From the NCBI RefSeq assembly GCF_025717605.1, contig NZ_JAJIRQ010000009.1:214898-278897 (forward strand): a DNA stretch of 64,000 nucleotides, in the 5' to 3' direction. Each line of letters starts with the position of its first letter. The stretch's first letter is position 1. Made by a program: the position numbers and the translations under genes. Positions 15,946 to 24,907 of this stretch are shown piece by piece. The stretch comes from Paucibacter sp. TC2R-5. Lineage in GTDB: Bacteria > Pseudomonadota > Gammaproteobacteria > Burkholderiales > Burkholderiaceae_C. A model generated the notes under the pieces. The model ran no database searches. It was not told where the DNA came from and was given only the letters and a program-made list of their open reading frames with translations.

Positions 15946-18681
15946 TCAGGATCCGAACACATGGTTGAACTCGATCCAGCCTTGGCGGCCATGCGGCAGG
16001 TAGTAGCCAACCGGGTAGTAAGGCCAGGCCGCACTCGGGTCTTTGCGGATATCACCCAACAAGTTGTTGACGATCAGGCTGACGCTGCTGGCCTTGCTGA
16101 CTTGATAGCGCGCGCTGGCGTTGAAGTTCCAGTAAGGGCCGAGCCAGGACTTCTTGTCAGAGCTGGAGATTTTGCCGTTGCGCTGCCCGGTCAAGGTGGC
16201 ACCGAAGTCGCCGAGGTTCCAGCCCAGCGTAGCGATCAGCTTGTTGGGCCAGTCGCTGTGCTCGGGTGTGCCAACGCGGTTGGTGTCGGCGTCGCCCGCG
16301 AACTGCTGGTAGACAAAGCTCTGGACCTGCGTGTACTTGCCGGTCAGGGTGTATTCGCCCAGATTGCTGGTCTTGAGCGCGTAGCGGGCCGAGATATCAA
16401 AGCCGTAGGTACTCTGGCTGGCGGCGTTGATCGGGTTGACCAGAATCAGATTGACTTCGCCGGGCTTGACCACCGCATCGGCCGGGTTGCGACGCACGCG
16501 CTTGATCGCGTCCGCGCAGCTGGGCGAGCTGATGTTTTGCACGCCGGTGCGGCATTCGGCCTCGTCGCGCAGGATCTTGTCCGAGTCCAGATCGATCACT
16601 AAGTCATTGATGGCGATCTTCCAGAGGTCAAACGAGCCTTCAAATGCCTTGCTTGGTGACCACACCAGGCCCAGCCCCCAGGACTTGCCTTTTTCCGACT
16701 TCAGATCCTTGGAGCCGTTCTTCAGGTAGTTGAAGCCGGACACGATGTCGACGAATTCGCATTTATCGAGGGGCTGACCCGCTTGCGCGCAGCGGTAGTA
16801 GTCAGTCGATGAAGGGTAGTAACCTCGGCTTTCAGCGGTGAAGATATAGCTCATGTCCGGCGCGCGAAAGCTCGTTGCATGGTTGGCGCGCAAGAGCACT
16901 TCGCTGACCGGGCGGAACTCCAGCCCAGCGTTATAGGTGAAGCTGCCGTCCTTGCGGCCAGCGAAGCGGTACTGGTCGTAGCGCGTCGCCAGCGTGCCGA
17001 TCAAGGTTTTGGTGATCGGTGCGTTCAGCTCGGCACCCAGCGCCCAGCGATTGCGGTCGCCGCTGACGTTGGCGACTTCTAACGTGTTGTAAAAAACGCC
17101 TTGGCCTAAGCGCGGGTCGGCATTGTTCTCGAAGCCCTGGGCGCCGGCCTCGGCCAGCACGGCGGCACGCAAGGCCCCGGCCGGCAGCTTGAGCAGCTCG
17201 CCGCTCGCGTTGACGTTCAAATTGTGGGTCCAGGCCTTGTCGTTGGCGTAACTGGCGGATGCAATGCTGTCGTACTCGGCCGGGGTCAAGGGTTTGAAGA
17301 GGCGCTTGACGTCGGGCGCATAGATGGCCTCGCCCTTGGCGGTCTCGCCTTTCTTCGCGCCGAGGAAGAACTCGTCCACATTGGCTAGCAGGCGCGGGCG
17401 GTGCAGCTTGCTGGTGTAGGCCGAGGTGTTCAGGGCCGCCTCAAAGACCCAGCTGCCTGCGATATCACCGCGCGCGCCCAGCACCAGGTTGTGCCACTCG
17501 TCGTTCCAGCGTCTATTGAACTTGTCGGCACCGCCGAGTTCTTCCGGCGCGAAGCGACGGCTCCATGTTTCGAGCTTGCCGCTGTTGGCGTTCTGGAAGT
17601 AGGTGCTCGTCGCTCCCAGCGAGGTCCAGGCGGGTCCGCGGGTATTGTTTTCGGTCTCGGTAAAGCCCAGCAGCAGCTCGGCGAACAACTCGGTTTGCGG
17701 GGTCAGCGCGTAGTTCAAGACGCCTGCGAAATTGCTGCTTTGGTTGCCGGTCTGGGTGGTCCAGAAGGTCGGTGAGGTTTGACCTGAGCCGCAATATTGA
17801 CCGCTCTTGATGGTGGCAGTTTTGGTTGAGCCGTTGAACAGTTGCCCCGCCGCCTCGCAAGCGCCGGCCTCCGGCGCGATGTACTTATTGGTCTTGGCAT
17901 CTTTGCGCCCGATCACCACGCCGGGGTTGGCGCCCTTGAGCGTCGTGTCGGCCATGAAGTCGCGCTGCAGGCTCCAGATCGGGTCGCGCTTGCTGAACTC
18001 CAGGCCGTAAACCCCGCTGAGCGCGCCGGCTTCAAAACCGCCGCTGATTTGCGCGCGCGCATTGGCGCCGCCGCCCAGCTGGGTGCCGCCAGCCTTGAGG
18101 TTGAGGGTCACGCCCTGGGCCTGCTTTTTCAAGATGATGTTGACGACGCCGGCAATCGCGTCCGAGCCGTAGATGGCCGAAGCGCCACCGTTCAGAATTT
18201 CAATCCGGTCGATCAAGGCCGAGGGGATGTTGGCCGTGTTGGTGAAGTTGACCGCGCCGTCATAGGCGCTCGGATAGTCGGCAATGCGCCGGCCATTGAT
18301 CAGCGTCAGCGTGTGGTTGGGGCCCAGGCCGCGCAGGCTGATGGCATTGGCTGCGGGGGTGAAGGTATTGCCGAAGTCTTCGCCCTGGGTGAAGCCGGTG
18401 TTCTCGGTCAAGGCGTTGAGCGCGTCGCCGACGCTCTTGAAGCCCAAACGACTGATGTCCTCGGACTTCAAAACAGTCATCGAACTGGGGCCCTCGCTGA
18501 GGGCGCGCGAGATGCGCGAGCCTGTGACCTGCACTTGCGGCAAGCTTTGCGGATCCACCGTAGTGGCAGGGGCCGTGCTCTGTGCGTGGGCGAAATGCGG
18601 GGCGTAGGCACAGGCAAGCGCAAATGCCAATGGGGCCAAGGGCGCCAGCTTTGCGAGCTGGCGATGGTTTGGGTACTGCAT
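15946..18681 (-). CDS. TonB-dependent outer-membrane receptor
   Basis: 911 aa; signal peptide ending AHAQS, a TonB-box-like region, a plug domain (about residues 60-180: SVGDALNALTENTG, AISLRGLGPNHTLTLINGRR, RIEILNGGASAIYGSDAIAGVVNIILKK), and a 22-strand barrel to the C terminus (ends EFNHVFGS with a terminal aromatic region). The Gln/Thr-rich plug and long loops resemble the receptors common in Xanthomonas- and Sphingomonas-type oligotrophs rather than classical siderophore receptors. Substrate unknown. It is encoded downstream of a CysB-like regulator and a sulfhydrylase on the same strand, so uptake of a sulfur compound is a reasonable inference. Confidence 0.92.
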   Translation of the reverse strand: MQYPNHRQLAKLAPLAPLAFALACAYAPHFAHAQSTAPATTVDPQSLPQVQVTGSRISRALSEGPSSMTVLKSEDISRLGFKSVGDALNALTENTGFTQGEDFGNTFTPAANAISLRGLGPNHTLTLINGRRIADYPSAYDGAVNFTNTANIPSALIDRIEILNGGASAIYGSDAIAGVVNIILKKQAQGVTLNLKAGGTQLGGGANARAQISGGFEAGALSGVYGLEFSKRDPIWSLQRDFMADTTLKGANPGVVIGRKDAKTNKYIAPEAGACEAAGQLFNGSTKTATIKSGQYCGSGQTSPTFWTTQTGNQSSNFAGVLNYALTPQTELFAELLLGFTETENNTRGPAWTSLGATSTYFQNANSGKLETWSRRFAPEELGGADKFNRRWNDEWHNLVLGARGDIAGSWVFEAALNTSAYTSKLHRPRLLANVDEFFLGAKKGETAKGEAIYAPDVKRLFKPLTPAEYDSIASASYANDKAWTHNLNVNASGELLKLPAGALRAAVLAEAGAQGFENNADPRLGQGVFYNTLEVANVSGDRNRWALGAELNAPITKTLIGTLATRYDQYRFAGRKDGSFTYNAGLEFRPVSEVLLRANHATSFRAPDMSYIFTAESRGYYPSSTDYYRCAQAGQPLDKCEFVDIVSGFNYLKNGSKDLKSEKGKSWGLGLVWSPSKAFEGSFDLWKIAINDLVIDLDSDKILRDEAECRTGVQNISSPSCADAIKRVRRNPADAVVKPGEVNLILVNPINAASQSTYGFDISARYALKTSNLGEYTLTGKYTQVQSFVYQQFAGDADTNRVGTPEHSDWPNKLIATLGWNLGDFGATLTGQRNGKISSSDKKSWLGPYWNFNASARYQVSKASSVSLIVNNLLGDIRKDPSAAWPYYPVGYYLPHGRQGWIEFNHVFGS

Positions 18682-18870
18682 GGAAATCCTCCGTTAGCTT
18701 CATCTCCCTCGGGGGTGTCCCGAGGGTCTCGCGGCTGTACAAGCGGGTGGCTTGGGCCGTCTTGAGGGCTGCACTTTAGGGAATACCCTGAAGTGCGTGA
18801 AGCGAGGATTTCTTATTTGCTTGGGTGAAAAACGAGTTTGGTAGCTGCGATTTCGGGCCGCGATTTGGCT

Positions 18871-19815
18871 CTATGGCGTGCCGCTGACGCTGCGCGCTTC
18901 ATCCACGACGGCGCGCGTCAGCGGGCCGGCAAATGTGGCAATGAAGTCGTACACATAATCTCGCAGATAAGCGTCGCGACGCACCGCCAGCCGCGTCATA
19001 TTGTCCGCAAACAGATGGCGCGCATCGATGGCCGACAAATGCCTGTCGCGCTCCTCGTCATAGGCAATCGACGCGACGATGCCCACGCCCAGGCCGAGGT
19101 CTACATAGGTCTTGATCACGTCCGCGTCCATCGCGGCCAGCACCACGTTCAAGTTCAGGCCCGCTTGGCGGAAGGCATCATCGATGTGCGAGCGGCCGGT
19201 ATAGCCGAGCTCGTAGGTGACGATGGGGAATTGCGCCAGCCGCTCAAGCGTCAAGACCTGACCCTCGGCCGCCTCGCGTGCCAGCGGGTGATCGACCGGC
19301 GTGATCACCGCATGGGTCCAGCGGTAGCAGGGCAGGGCGATCAGTTCGGGGTACTGGGTCAGAGCCTCGGTGGCGATGCCCACATCGGCCTCGCCGTCGA
19401 GCAACAGACGCGCGACTTGTTGCGGCGAGCCCTGATGCAGGTTCAGCACCACGTCCGGATGGCTGCCGCGAAAGTCTCGCACGGCTGGCGGCAGCGCATA
19501 GCGGGCCTGGCTATGGGTGGCGGCAATGCGCAGATTGCCGGCGCCGGTTTGGGCATAGTCGGCGCCGGCGCGGCGCAGGTTCTCAGCCTCGCTGAGCAGC
19601 TTCTCGATGATGGGCATCACATGCGCGCCCGGCTCGGTCAGTCCGGTCAGGCGCTTGCCGGCGCGCATGAAGATTTCGATGCCCAGCTCATCTTCGAGCT
19701 CGCGGATCTGCCGGCTGACGCCGGGCTGCGAGGTATGCAAGGCAGCTGCCACCTCGGTCAGGTTGAAGTTGCGGCGCTGGGCCTCGCGGATGGAACGGAG
19801 TTGCTGGAAATTCAT
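18871..19815 (-). CDS. CysB-family LysR-type regulator
   Basis: 314 aa from the ATG at 19815. The N-terminal winged helix-turn-helix MNFQQLRSIREAQ and LHTSQPGVSRQIRELEDELG closely follows the CysB/Cbl pattern (QQLRYI.E, YTSQPGxSxQxRxLEDELG), distinct from generic LysR proteins. The C-terminal effector domain carries ATHSQARYALPP and VITPVDHPLA, also CysB-like. CysB-type proteins sense sulfur status (O- or N-acetylserine, sulfate, APS) and activate sulfur-scavenging genes. It lies between metY and the TonB receptor on one strand, 104 bp after metY. An upstream in-frame extension to 19878 is not supported. Confidence 0.88.
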   Translation of the reverse strand: MNFQQLRSIREAQRRNFNLTEVAAALHTSQPGVSRQIRELEDELGIEIFMRAGKRLTGLTEPGAHVMPIIEKLLSEAENLRRAGADYAQTGAGNLRIAATHSQARYALPPAVRDFRGSHPDVVLNLHQGSPQQVARLLLDGEADVGIATEALTQYPELIALPCYRWTHAVITPVDHPLAREAAEGQVLTLERLAQFPIVTYELGYTGRSHIDDAFRQAGLNLNVVLAAMDADVIKTYVDLGLGVGIVASIAYDEERDRHLSAIDARHLFADNMTRLAVRRDAYLRDYVYDFIATFAGPLTRAVVDEARSVSGTP

Positions 19816-19919
19816 TGGAAGAGGCGCTTTCTTATTCGTTTTCCAATTATTGGCAAACACTGCCGCTTTGTCCTCCAATGAAAAGTGGATTGCTTATTCA
19901 AATAGTGCCAGCCTGGCCC

Positions 19920-21278
19920 TCAACTGGCTGCCAAGGCTTGATCGAGGTCGGCCAGCAGGTCGTCAATATGCTCGATTCCGACCGACAGGCGCACCGTGTC
20001 TTCACTGACACCGGCCCGGTCCAGCTCGGCCGGTGAAAGTTGCCGGTGGGTGGTGGAGGCGGGATGCGTGGCCAGCGATTTGGCGTCGCCGATATTGACC
20101 AAGCGGGTGAAGAGTTGCAACGCGTCGAGGAAGCGCGCGCCGGCCTCGCGTGGCGGGCTGCCTGCGCCAGCCTTGAGTCCAAAGGTCAGCACGCCCGAGG
20201 CCTTGCCGCTCAGGTACTTTTTGGCCAAGCCATGGTCGGGATGTTCTTCCAGGCCGGCATAGTTGACCCAGCCCACCTTGGCATGGCTTTTCAGATGCTG
20301 CGCGACTTTCAGTGCGTTGTCACTGATGCGGTCGACCCGCAGCGCCAGGGTTTCAATGCCTTGCAAAATCAAGAAGGCATTGAAGGGCGAGATGGCCGCA
20401 CCGGTGTTGCGCAAGGGCACGACGCGGGCGCGTGTGATGTAGGCCGCAGGACCCGCTGCCTCGGTGTAGACCACGCCGTGGTAGCTCACATCGGGCTCGT
20501 TCAGGCGCTTGAAGCGCTCTTTGTGCTGTGCCCAAGGGAACTTGCCGGAGTCGATGATGGCGCCGCCGATGGCCGTCCCGTGGCCGCCCAAGTACTTCGT
20601 TAGTGAATGCACGACGATGTCAGCGCCATGCTCGATCGGCCGGCTCAGGTAGGGGCTGGGCACGGTGTTGTCGACGATCAGCGGCACGCCGTGGCGGTGG
20701 GCGATCTCGGCGATGCGGGCGATGTCGGTCACATTGCCTTGCGGGTTGCCCAAGGACTCGACAAAGATGGCCTTGGTCTTGTCGTTGATCAGCGCTTCAA
20801 AGCTTTCGGGCCGGCGGTAGTCGGCGAATTGCGTGGTGATGCCGAACTGCGGCAAGGTGTGGGCAAAGAGGTTGTAGGTGCCGCCATAGAGCGCGCTGCT
20901 GGCGACGATGTTGTCGCCGGCTTCGGCAATGGTCTGGATGGCATAGGTCACTGCGGCCTGGCCCGAGGCCACGGCCAGAGCGCCGATGCCGCCTTCCAGG
21001 GCAGCGAGGCGCGCCTCCAGCACCGACTGCGTCGGGTTATTGATGCGGGTGTAGATATGACCTTCGGCCTTCAGGTCGAACAAATCCGCGCCATGCTGCG
21101 CGCTGTCAAAAGCATAGGCCACGGTTTGGTAGATGGGCACGGCGGCGGCGCGCGTGGTGGGGTCGCCGGCATAGCCTGCATGCAGGGATTGGGTCTCAAA
21201 TCGCCAAGCGGGGTTCAGGCTCGGCTTCCTAGCCGCTGTTGCTGGTGTTGCCGCTTGGGATGGATTCGTTTCGCTCAT
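19920..21278 (-). CDS. metY: O-acetylhomoserine aminocarboxypropyltransferase (sulfhydrylase)
   Basis: 452 aa; the ATG at 21278 follows GAGGTCACCCT, which decides the start over an upstream frame extension. PLP enzyme of the Cys/Met metabolism family: VASGQAAVTYAI, ALYGGTYNLFAHTLPQFGI, VDNTVPSPYLSRPIEHGADIVVHSLTKYLGGHG (Lys of SLTKY binds PLP), and a C-terminal LVNIGDAKSLATHPASTTH typical of MetY. It makes homocysteine from O-acetylhomoserine and sulfide or methanethiol. Transcribed divergently from the dioxygenase gene; the CysB-like regulator gene follows. A role in assimilating sulfide released from organosulfur compounds fits the neighbourhood. Confidence 0.95.
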   Translation of the reverse strand: MSETNPSQAATPATAARKPSLNPAWRFETQSLHAGYAGDPTTRAAAVPIYQTVAYAFDSAQHGADLFDLKAEGHIYTRINNPTQSVLEARLAALEGGIGALAVASGQAAVTYAIQTIAEAGDNIVASSALYGGTYNLFAHTLPQFGITTQFADYRRPESFEALINDKTKAIFVESLGNPQGNVTDIARIAEIAHRHGVPLIVDNTVPSPYLSRPIEHGADIVVHSLTKYLGGHGTAIGGAIIDSGKFPWAQHKERFKRLNEPDVSYHGVVYTEAAGPAAYITRARVVPLRNTGAAISPFNAFLILQGIETLALRVDRISDNALKVAQHLKSHAKVGWVNYAGLEEHPDHGLAKKYLSGKASGVLTFGLKAGAGSPPREAGARFLDALQLFTRLVNIGDAKSLATHPASTTHRQLSPAELDRAGVSEDTVRLSVGIEHIDDLLADLDQALAAS

Positions 21279-21368
21279 AGGGTGACCTCGTCGACCAGGT
21301 TGAAGGAAAGTACGCTTGAATGGTGTGGTAATGCTAAGCACAGCACTTGCCGTTCAGAACTGCATTTG

Positions 21369-21386
21369 CCGCATAAGCTTGTGCGG
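21369..21386. promoter_or_regulatory. Near-palindromic site in the metY/dioxygenase divergent region
   Basis: CCGCATAAGCTTGTGCGG is an 18-bp palindrome with one mismatched pair. It lies in the 174-bp region between the divergent starts, where a regulator such as the nearby CysB-like protein would act on both genes. Operator function is a guess. Confidence 0.3.
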
Positions 21387-21452
21387 ATGTCGTCCTTGAT
21401 GGCCACCAGCGACGCGCCTATCGTCTTGCCCTCGGAGTCAACAGGGGGATCG

Positions 21453-22505
21453 ATGAATATGAGCCTGCAAGCCGAGTCGGAGCTCGCCTTGGCGCTGCCG
21501 GTGCTTGATCTACGCGACCTCACCGACACGAGCCCGGCTGCACAACTTCGCTTCGTCAACCGGCTGCGCGAAGTGAGCCATACGCTTGGCTTTTTTTATC
21601 TGCGCGGGCATGGTGTGCCCTCGGCCAAAGTGGCGCAGGTGTTTCGCTTGTCGCGAGCGTTCTTCAACTTGCCGCGCGAGCAAAAACTGGCCGTGCACAT
21701 GGCGGGCTCGCCGCATTTTCGCGGCTACACGGCGGCGGGCGAGGAGATCACCCAAGGTGCCCGCGATTGGCGCGAGCAATTGGACATCGGCGCAGAGCGG
21801 CCTTCCTTGCCTGGTGCGCAAGCTGATGAGGCGTGGCAGCGCCTACAAGGGCCGAATCAATGGCCGCAACAAATTCCTGAACTCAAACCCGCATTGCTGG
21901 CTTGGCAAGGCCGACTGACCTTTGTGGCGCAGCAGTTGCTGGACGCGCTGGCCCTGGCCTTGCATCAGCCGCCGGATTGCTTTGACGAGGCGTTTGCGCT
22001 GGAGCCGGTCCAGCATCTGAAAATCATTCGCTATCCCGGTCGCAGCGAGCCGGGCGCAGGGCCGCAGGGGCAAGGTGTCGGCGCGCACAAGGACAGCGGC
22101 TGCCTGACTCTGCTGCAACAAGATGCCTGCGGCGGTCTTCAGATCAAGAACGACGGACGCTGGATTGACGTTCCGCCCCAGCCCGACACCTTGGTTGTCA
22201 ATCTCGGTGAGGTGCTGGAGATGCTGACCGGCGGCTATTTGCGCGCTACTTTGCACCGCGTCGTCAGCCCGCCGCTCGGGGTCGACAGCTTGTCTGCGGC
22301 GTTCTTTCTTGGGCCGCGTCTGGATGCCGAGTTGCCTGATTTGAAACTGCCACCTGCCTTGGCCCTGCGCGCACGGGGTGTGGAGCTTGATCCGGCCAAC
22401 CCCTTGATCCGCCATGCAGGCCGCAACTTTCTAAAAGGGCGTTTGCGCTCGCATCCCGAGGTGGCGCAAGCCTTTTATGCGGATGTATTGAGCCTGGAAG
22501 CATAG
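21453..22505 (+). CDS. Isopenicillin N synthase-type Fe(II) dioxygenase-like protein
   Basis: 350 aa from the ATG at 21453 (AGGGGG four bases upstream; ATG at 21387 is the alternative). An N-terminal DIOX_N segment (LPVLDLRDL, FFYLRGHGVP, RAFFNLPREQKLAV, YTAAGEE) and a C-terminal double-stranded beta-helix with the iron ligands His and Asp in GAHKDSGCLTLLQQD and His in TLHRVVSP. The usual 2-oxoglutarate-binding RxS motif, expected as RLSxxFF, reads SLSAAFF here, so the Arg is missing. Either the cosubstrate or its binding differs, or the enzyme is impaired. Shares a divergent promoter region with metY. Substrate unknown; oxidative release of sulfur or oxidation of an amino-acid-like compound is possible from context. 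Confidence 0.85.
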   Translation: MNMSLQAESELALALPVLDLRDLTDTSPAAQLRFVNRLREVSHTLGFFYLRGHGVPSAKVAQVFRLSRAFFNLPREQKLAVHMAGSPHFRGYTAAGEEITQGARDWREQLDIGAERPSLPGAQADEAWQRLQGPNQWPQQIPELKPALLAWQGRLTFVAQQLLDALALALHQPPDCFDEAFALEPVQHLKIIRYPGRSEPGAGPQGQGVGAHKDSGCLTLLQQDACGGLQIKNDGRWIDVPPQPDTLVVNLGEVLEMLTGGYLRATLHRVVSPPLGVDSLSAAFFLGPRLDAELPDLKLPPALALRARGVELDPANPLIRHAGRNFLKGRLRSHPEVAQAFYADVLSLEA

Positions 22506-22541
22506 CAGCGACGTCTATGGGCGCCACGCTTAGCGCCTGGC

Positions 22542-23288
22542 TCAGGTGTTTGCGCCTGCAAATGGCGTGCGGATATCCGATAAGAACGTCTGCGCACGCG
22601 GATGCTGAGGGCGGTTGAAGAAGGCCTCCGGCGTGGCGCGCTCCAGCACTTGGCCGGCGTCCATGAACAGCACCCGGTCCGCCACCTCGCGGGCGAAGCC
22701 CATCTCATGTGTGACGCAGATCATGGTCATGCCTTCGGCTGCCAGGTCGCGCATCACCAGCAGGACCTCGCCGACCATCTCGGGGTCGAGCGCGCTGGTC
22801 GGCTCGTCGAACAGCATCACCGGCGGCTGCATGGCCAGCGCGCGGGCGATCGCCACGCGTTGCTGCTGGCCGCCTGAGAGCTGAGCGGGCAGGGCGTCGG
22901 CCTTGTGTGCCAGCCCCACGCGCTTGAGCAAGCTCAGCGAGCGCTCATGCGCTTGGTCGCGGCTCAAGCCGTGCAGGCGGATCGGCGCCAGGCTGCAGTT
23001 CTCCAGCGCCGTCAGATGGGGAAATAGATTGAACTGCTGGAACACAAAACCGATGCCGGAACGGAAGGCGTTGACGTCCAGGCCTTTGCGGTGGATGTCT
23101 TGGCCGTTCAGCAAGATGCGGCCCGACTCGATCGGCTCCAACCGGTTGAGCGTGCGGATCAGCGTGCTCTTGCCAGAACCGGACGGGCCGCACACGACCA
23201 CCACTTCGCCGCTGCCTATGCGCTCGCTGATATCACTGAGTGCCTTGTAACTGCCGTAGCTTTTGTTGACCTTGTCGAATTCAATCAT
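22542..23288 (-). CDS. Polar amino acid ABC transporter ATP-binding protein
   Basis: 248 aa from the ATG at 23288. Walker [10 protein letters not shown]-loop [15 protein letters not shown], signature [15 protein letters not shown], Walker [20 protein letters not shown] and H-loop [14 protein letters not shown], all of the GlnQ/GltL/TcyC subfamily. Last gene of a four-gene minus-strand operon (binding protein, two permeases, ATPase), overlapping the upstream permease by 4 bp. Energises import of a polar amino acid; a cystine- or other sulfur-containing ligand is suggested by neighbours only. Confidence 0.93.
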   Translation of the reverse strand: MIEFDKVNKSYGSYKALSDISERIGSGEVVVVCGPSGSGKSTLIRTLNRLEPIESGRILLNGQDIHRKGLDVNAFRSGIGFVFQQFNLFPHLTALENCSLAPIRLHGLSRDQAHERSLSLLKRVGLAHKADALPAQLSGGQQQRVAIARALAMQPPVMLFDEPTSALDPEMVGEVLLVMRDLAAEGMTMICVTHEMGFAREVADRVLFMDAGQVLERATPEAFFNRPQHPRAQTFLSDIRTPFAGANT

Positions 23289-24016
23289 GCGGGGACCTGT
23301 TGAGTTATTGGGAAGGGGCTGGCGGGCGTGGCGGGCTTTTGGGGCTTGCTCAAATGGCGCTCCAAGGCGTAGGCCAGGCGCGAGAGCCCGAAGCACAGCA
23401 CGAAGTAGCTCAGTGCCAAAACGCTGTACACCTCGAGCGGTTTGACCAGTACCTGGCCGTTGATCTGGTTGGCGATAAAGCTCAGCTCGGACAGGCCAAT
23501 GATGGTGCCCAAGGACGTTTCCTTGATGGTGGAGATGAATTGATTCACCAGCGAAGGCAGCATATGGCGCAGGCCTTGTGGCAGCAGCACCAAGCGCAGC
23601 GCCTGCAGATAATTCAGGCCCAGCGAGCGAGCGGCCTCCATCTGCCCGCGTGGCAGGCCCTGCAGGCCGGCACGCACGATCTCGGCCAGATAGACGGCAT
23701 CAAAAATCACAAGCGCGGCCAACATGGTCGTGAATTGATCGGTCTTGTGCCCGGTGATGGTGGGCAAGAAAAAGTAGGCCCAGAACACCACCATCAGCAA
23801 GGGCGTGCCGCGCACCACAAAGACAAAGCCCGAGACCGGCAGACGCACCCAGGCCAGCGGGCTGATGCGGCCCAGACCCAGCAGAAGGCCCAGCGGCAGC
23901 GCCAGCAGCAGGCCCAAGCTGGCCAAGACCACGGTCAGTGCCAAGCCGCCCAGCGGGCCCTTGGGATATTGGCCGACCAGGAAGTACAGCCAATAAGTGT
24001 CGATCAGCTCCAGCAT
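23285..24016 (-). CDS. Polar amino acid ABC transporter permease (second)
   Basis: 243 aa, His/Glu/Gln/Arg permease family (HisM/GltK type): [38 protein letters not shown] and the EAA loop [30 protein letters not shown]. The C-terminal tail after ALERHLSKP is unusually Pro/Ala-rich. Overlaps both neighbours by a few bases, so translation is coupled. Pairs with the permease at 24016-24711 to form the membrane channel. Confidence 0.92.
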   Translation of the reverse strand: MLELIDTYWLYFLVGQYPKGPLGGLALTVVLASLGLLLALPLGLLLGLGRISPLAWVRLPVSGFVFVVRGTPLLMVVFWAYFFLPTITGHKTDQFTTMLAALVIFDAVYLAEIVRAGLQGLPRGQMEAARSLGLNYLQALRLVLLPQGLRHMLPSLVNQFISTIKETSLGTIIGLSELSFIANQINGQVLVKPLEVYSVLALSYFVLCFGLSRLAYALERHLSKPQKPATPASPFPITQQVPA

Positions 24017-24711
24017 CAGGCGGCCCTCACCGGATAGCGCTGCTGGAAAGCCCAGGCCAGCGCCGTGATCAGCAGCGACACGCTCAAGTACGCGGCCGTC
24101 ACCAGCGCGAAGGTCTCAAAGCCACGAAAGCTCGCGGTCTCGACCCGCTGGGCCTGATACATCAACTCGGCCACGCCGATCACGGTGGCGATGCTGGTGT
24201 GCTTCCAGAGATTGAGCGTTTGCGAGATCAGCGGCGGCACGGTGATACGCAGCGCTTGCGGCAACACCACCAAGCGCATGCTGACGAGGTAAGAAAAACC
24301 CAAAGCTCGCGCCGCCTCGAACTGGGTACGCGGAACGGCGCGCAGGCCGGAGCGGATGTCCTCGCCCATATAGGCGGCGGTGTAGAGCGTCAAGGCAATC
24401 ACGGCGGCCGTCGCTTCGACATTGCCTCTGTAGAGCCACTGTTTGATGCCTTCCGGCAAGGCCTCCGGCGCGGCGAAGTACCAGAACAGCATATGCACCA
24501 AGAGCGGCACGCTGCGAATCCCTTCCACATAGGCAAAGCCCAGCGCCTGCGCGATGCGCGAGGGCGCCAGACGCAGCAGCGCCACGCCGGTGGCCAGCGG
24601 CAAGGCCAGCACCAGCGTCAAGCCGGTGAGCTGCAGGGAGAACAAAAATCCGCTGAGCAGCCAGTCATAAAACTGGCCATGCAGCAGCAGTTGGAAATCG
24701 AGTTGTGGCAT
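24016..24711 (-). CDS. Polar amino acid ABC transporter permease (first)
   Basis: 231 aa from the ATG at 24711. HisQ/GltJ-type permease: FLFSLQLTGLTLVLALPLATG, GIRSVPLLVHMLFWYFAAPE, GEDIRSGLRAVPRTQFEAARALGFSY and VVLPQALRITVPPL. It begins about 195 bp after the binding-protein gene, across a stem-loop that may lower transcription into the membrane genes. Confidence 0.92.
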   Translation of the reverse strand: MPQLDFQLLLHGQFYDWLLSGFLFSLQLTGLTLVLALPLATGVALLRLAPSRIAQALGFAYVEGIRSVPLLVHMLFWYFAAPEALPEGIKQWLYRGNVEATAAVIALTLYTAAYMGEDIRSGLRAVPRTQFEAARALGFSYLVSMRLVVLPQALRITVPPLISQTLNLWKHTSIATVIGVAELMYQAQRVETASFRGFETFALVTAAYLSVSLLITALAWAFQQRYPVRAA

Positions 24712-24805
24712 AGGGGAGAGTAGGTGCGTGGGTGCTGAAAGGCGGTGTGCAGTTTTGCTTGACCGGGGCAGGCTTTGTTTTGCGACAGGCTCGGACGAAG
24801 TGGGA

Positions 24806-24825
24806 ACGCCCCGCAAGCGGGGCGT
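24806..24825 (-). terminator. Perfect stem-loop between binding protein and permease genes
   Basis: ACGCCCCG and CGGGGCGT with a 4-base loop. No U tract follows on the minus strand (GTTCCCACTTC), so it is more likely an attenuating or mRNA-stabilising hairpin than a full terminator. Such hairpins commonly let the binding protein be made in excess over the permease. Confidence 0.6.
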
Positions 24826-24907
24826 CTGTGCATGGTTGGTTTACGTTAGTCTTTGCGCGTGGCCGGCCCCCTTTCAGGCAGAAAATGAAAGGTCAAACAG
24901 GCAGAAA

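Noticed and set aside
17842..18765. Plus-strand open frame opposite the TonB receptor gene
   Set aside because: Antisense shadow of a receptor with complete plug and barrel motifs.
20607..21452. Long N-terminal extension of the dioxygenase frame
   Set aside because: It runs antisense through metY and has no ribosome site; the family normally begins just before LPVLDLRDL, and an SD-supported ATG exists at 21453.
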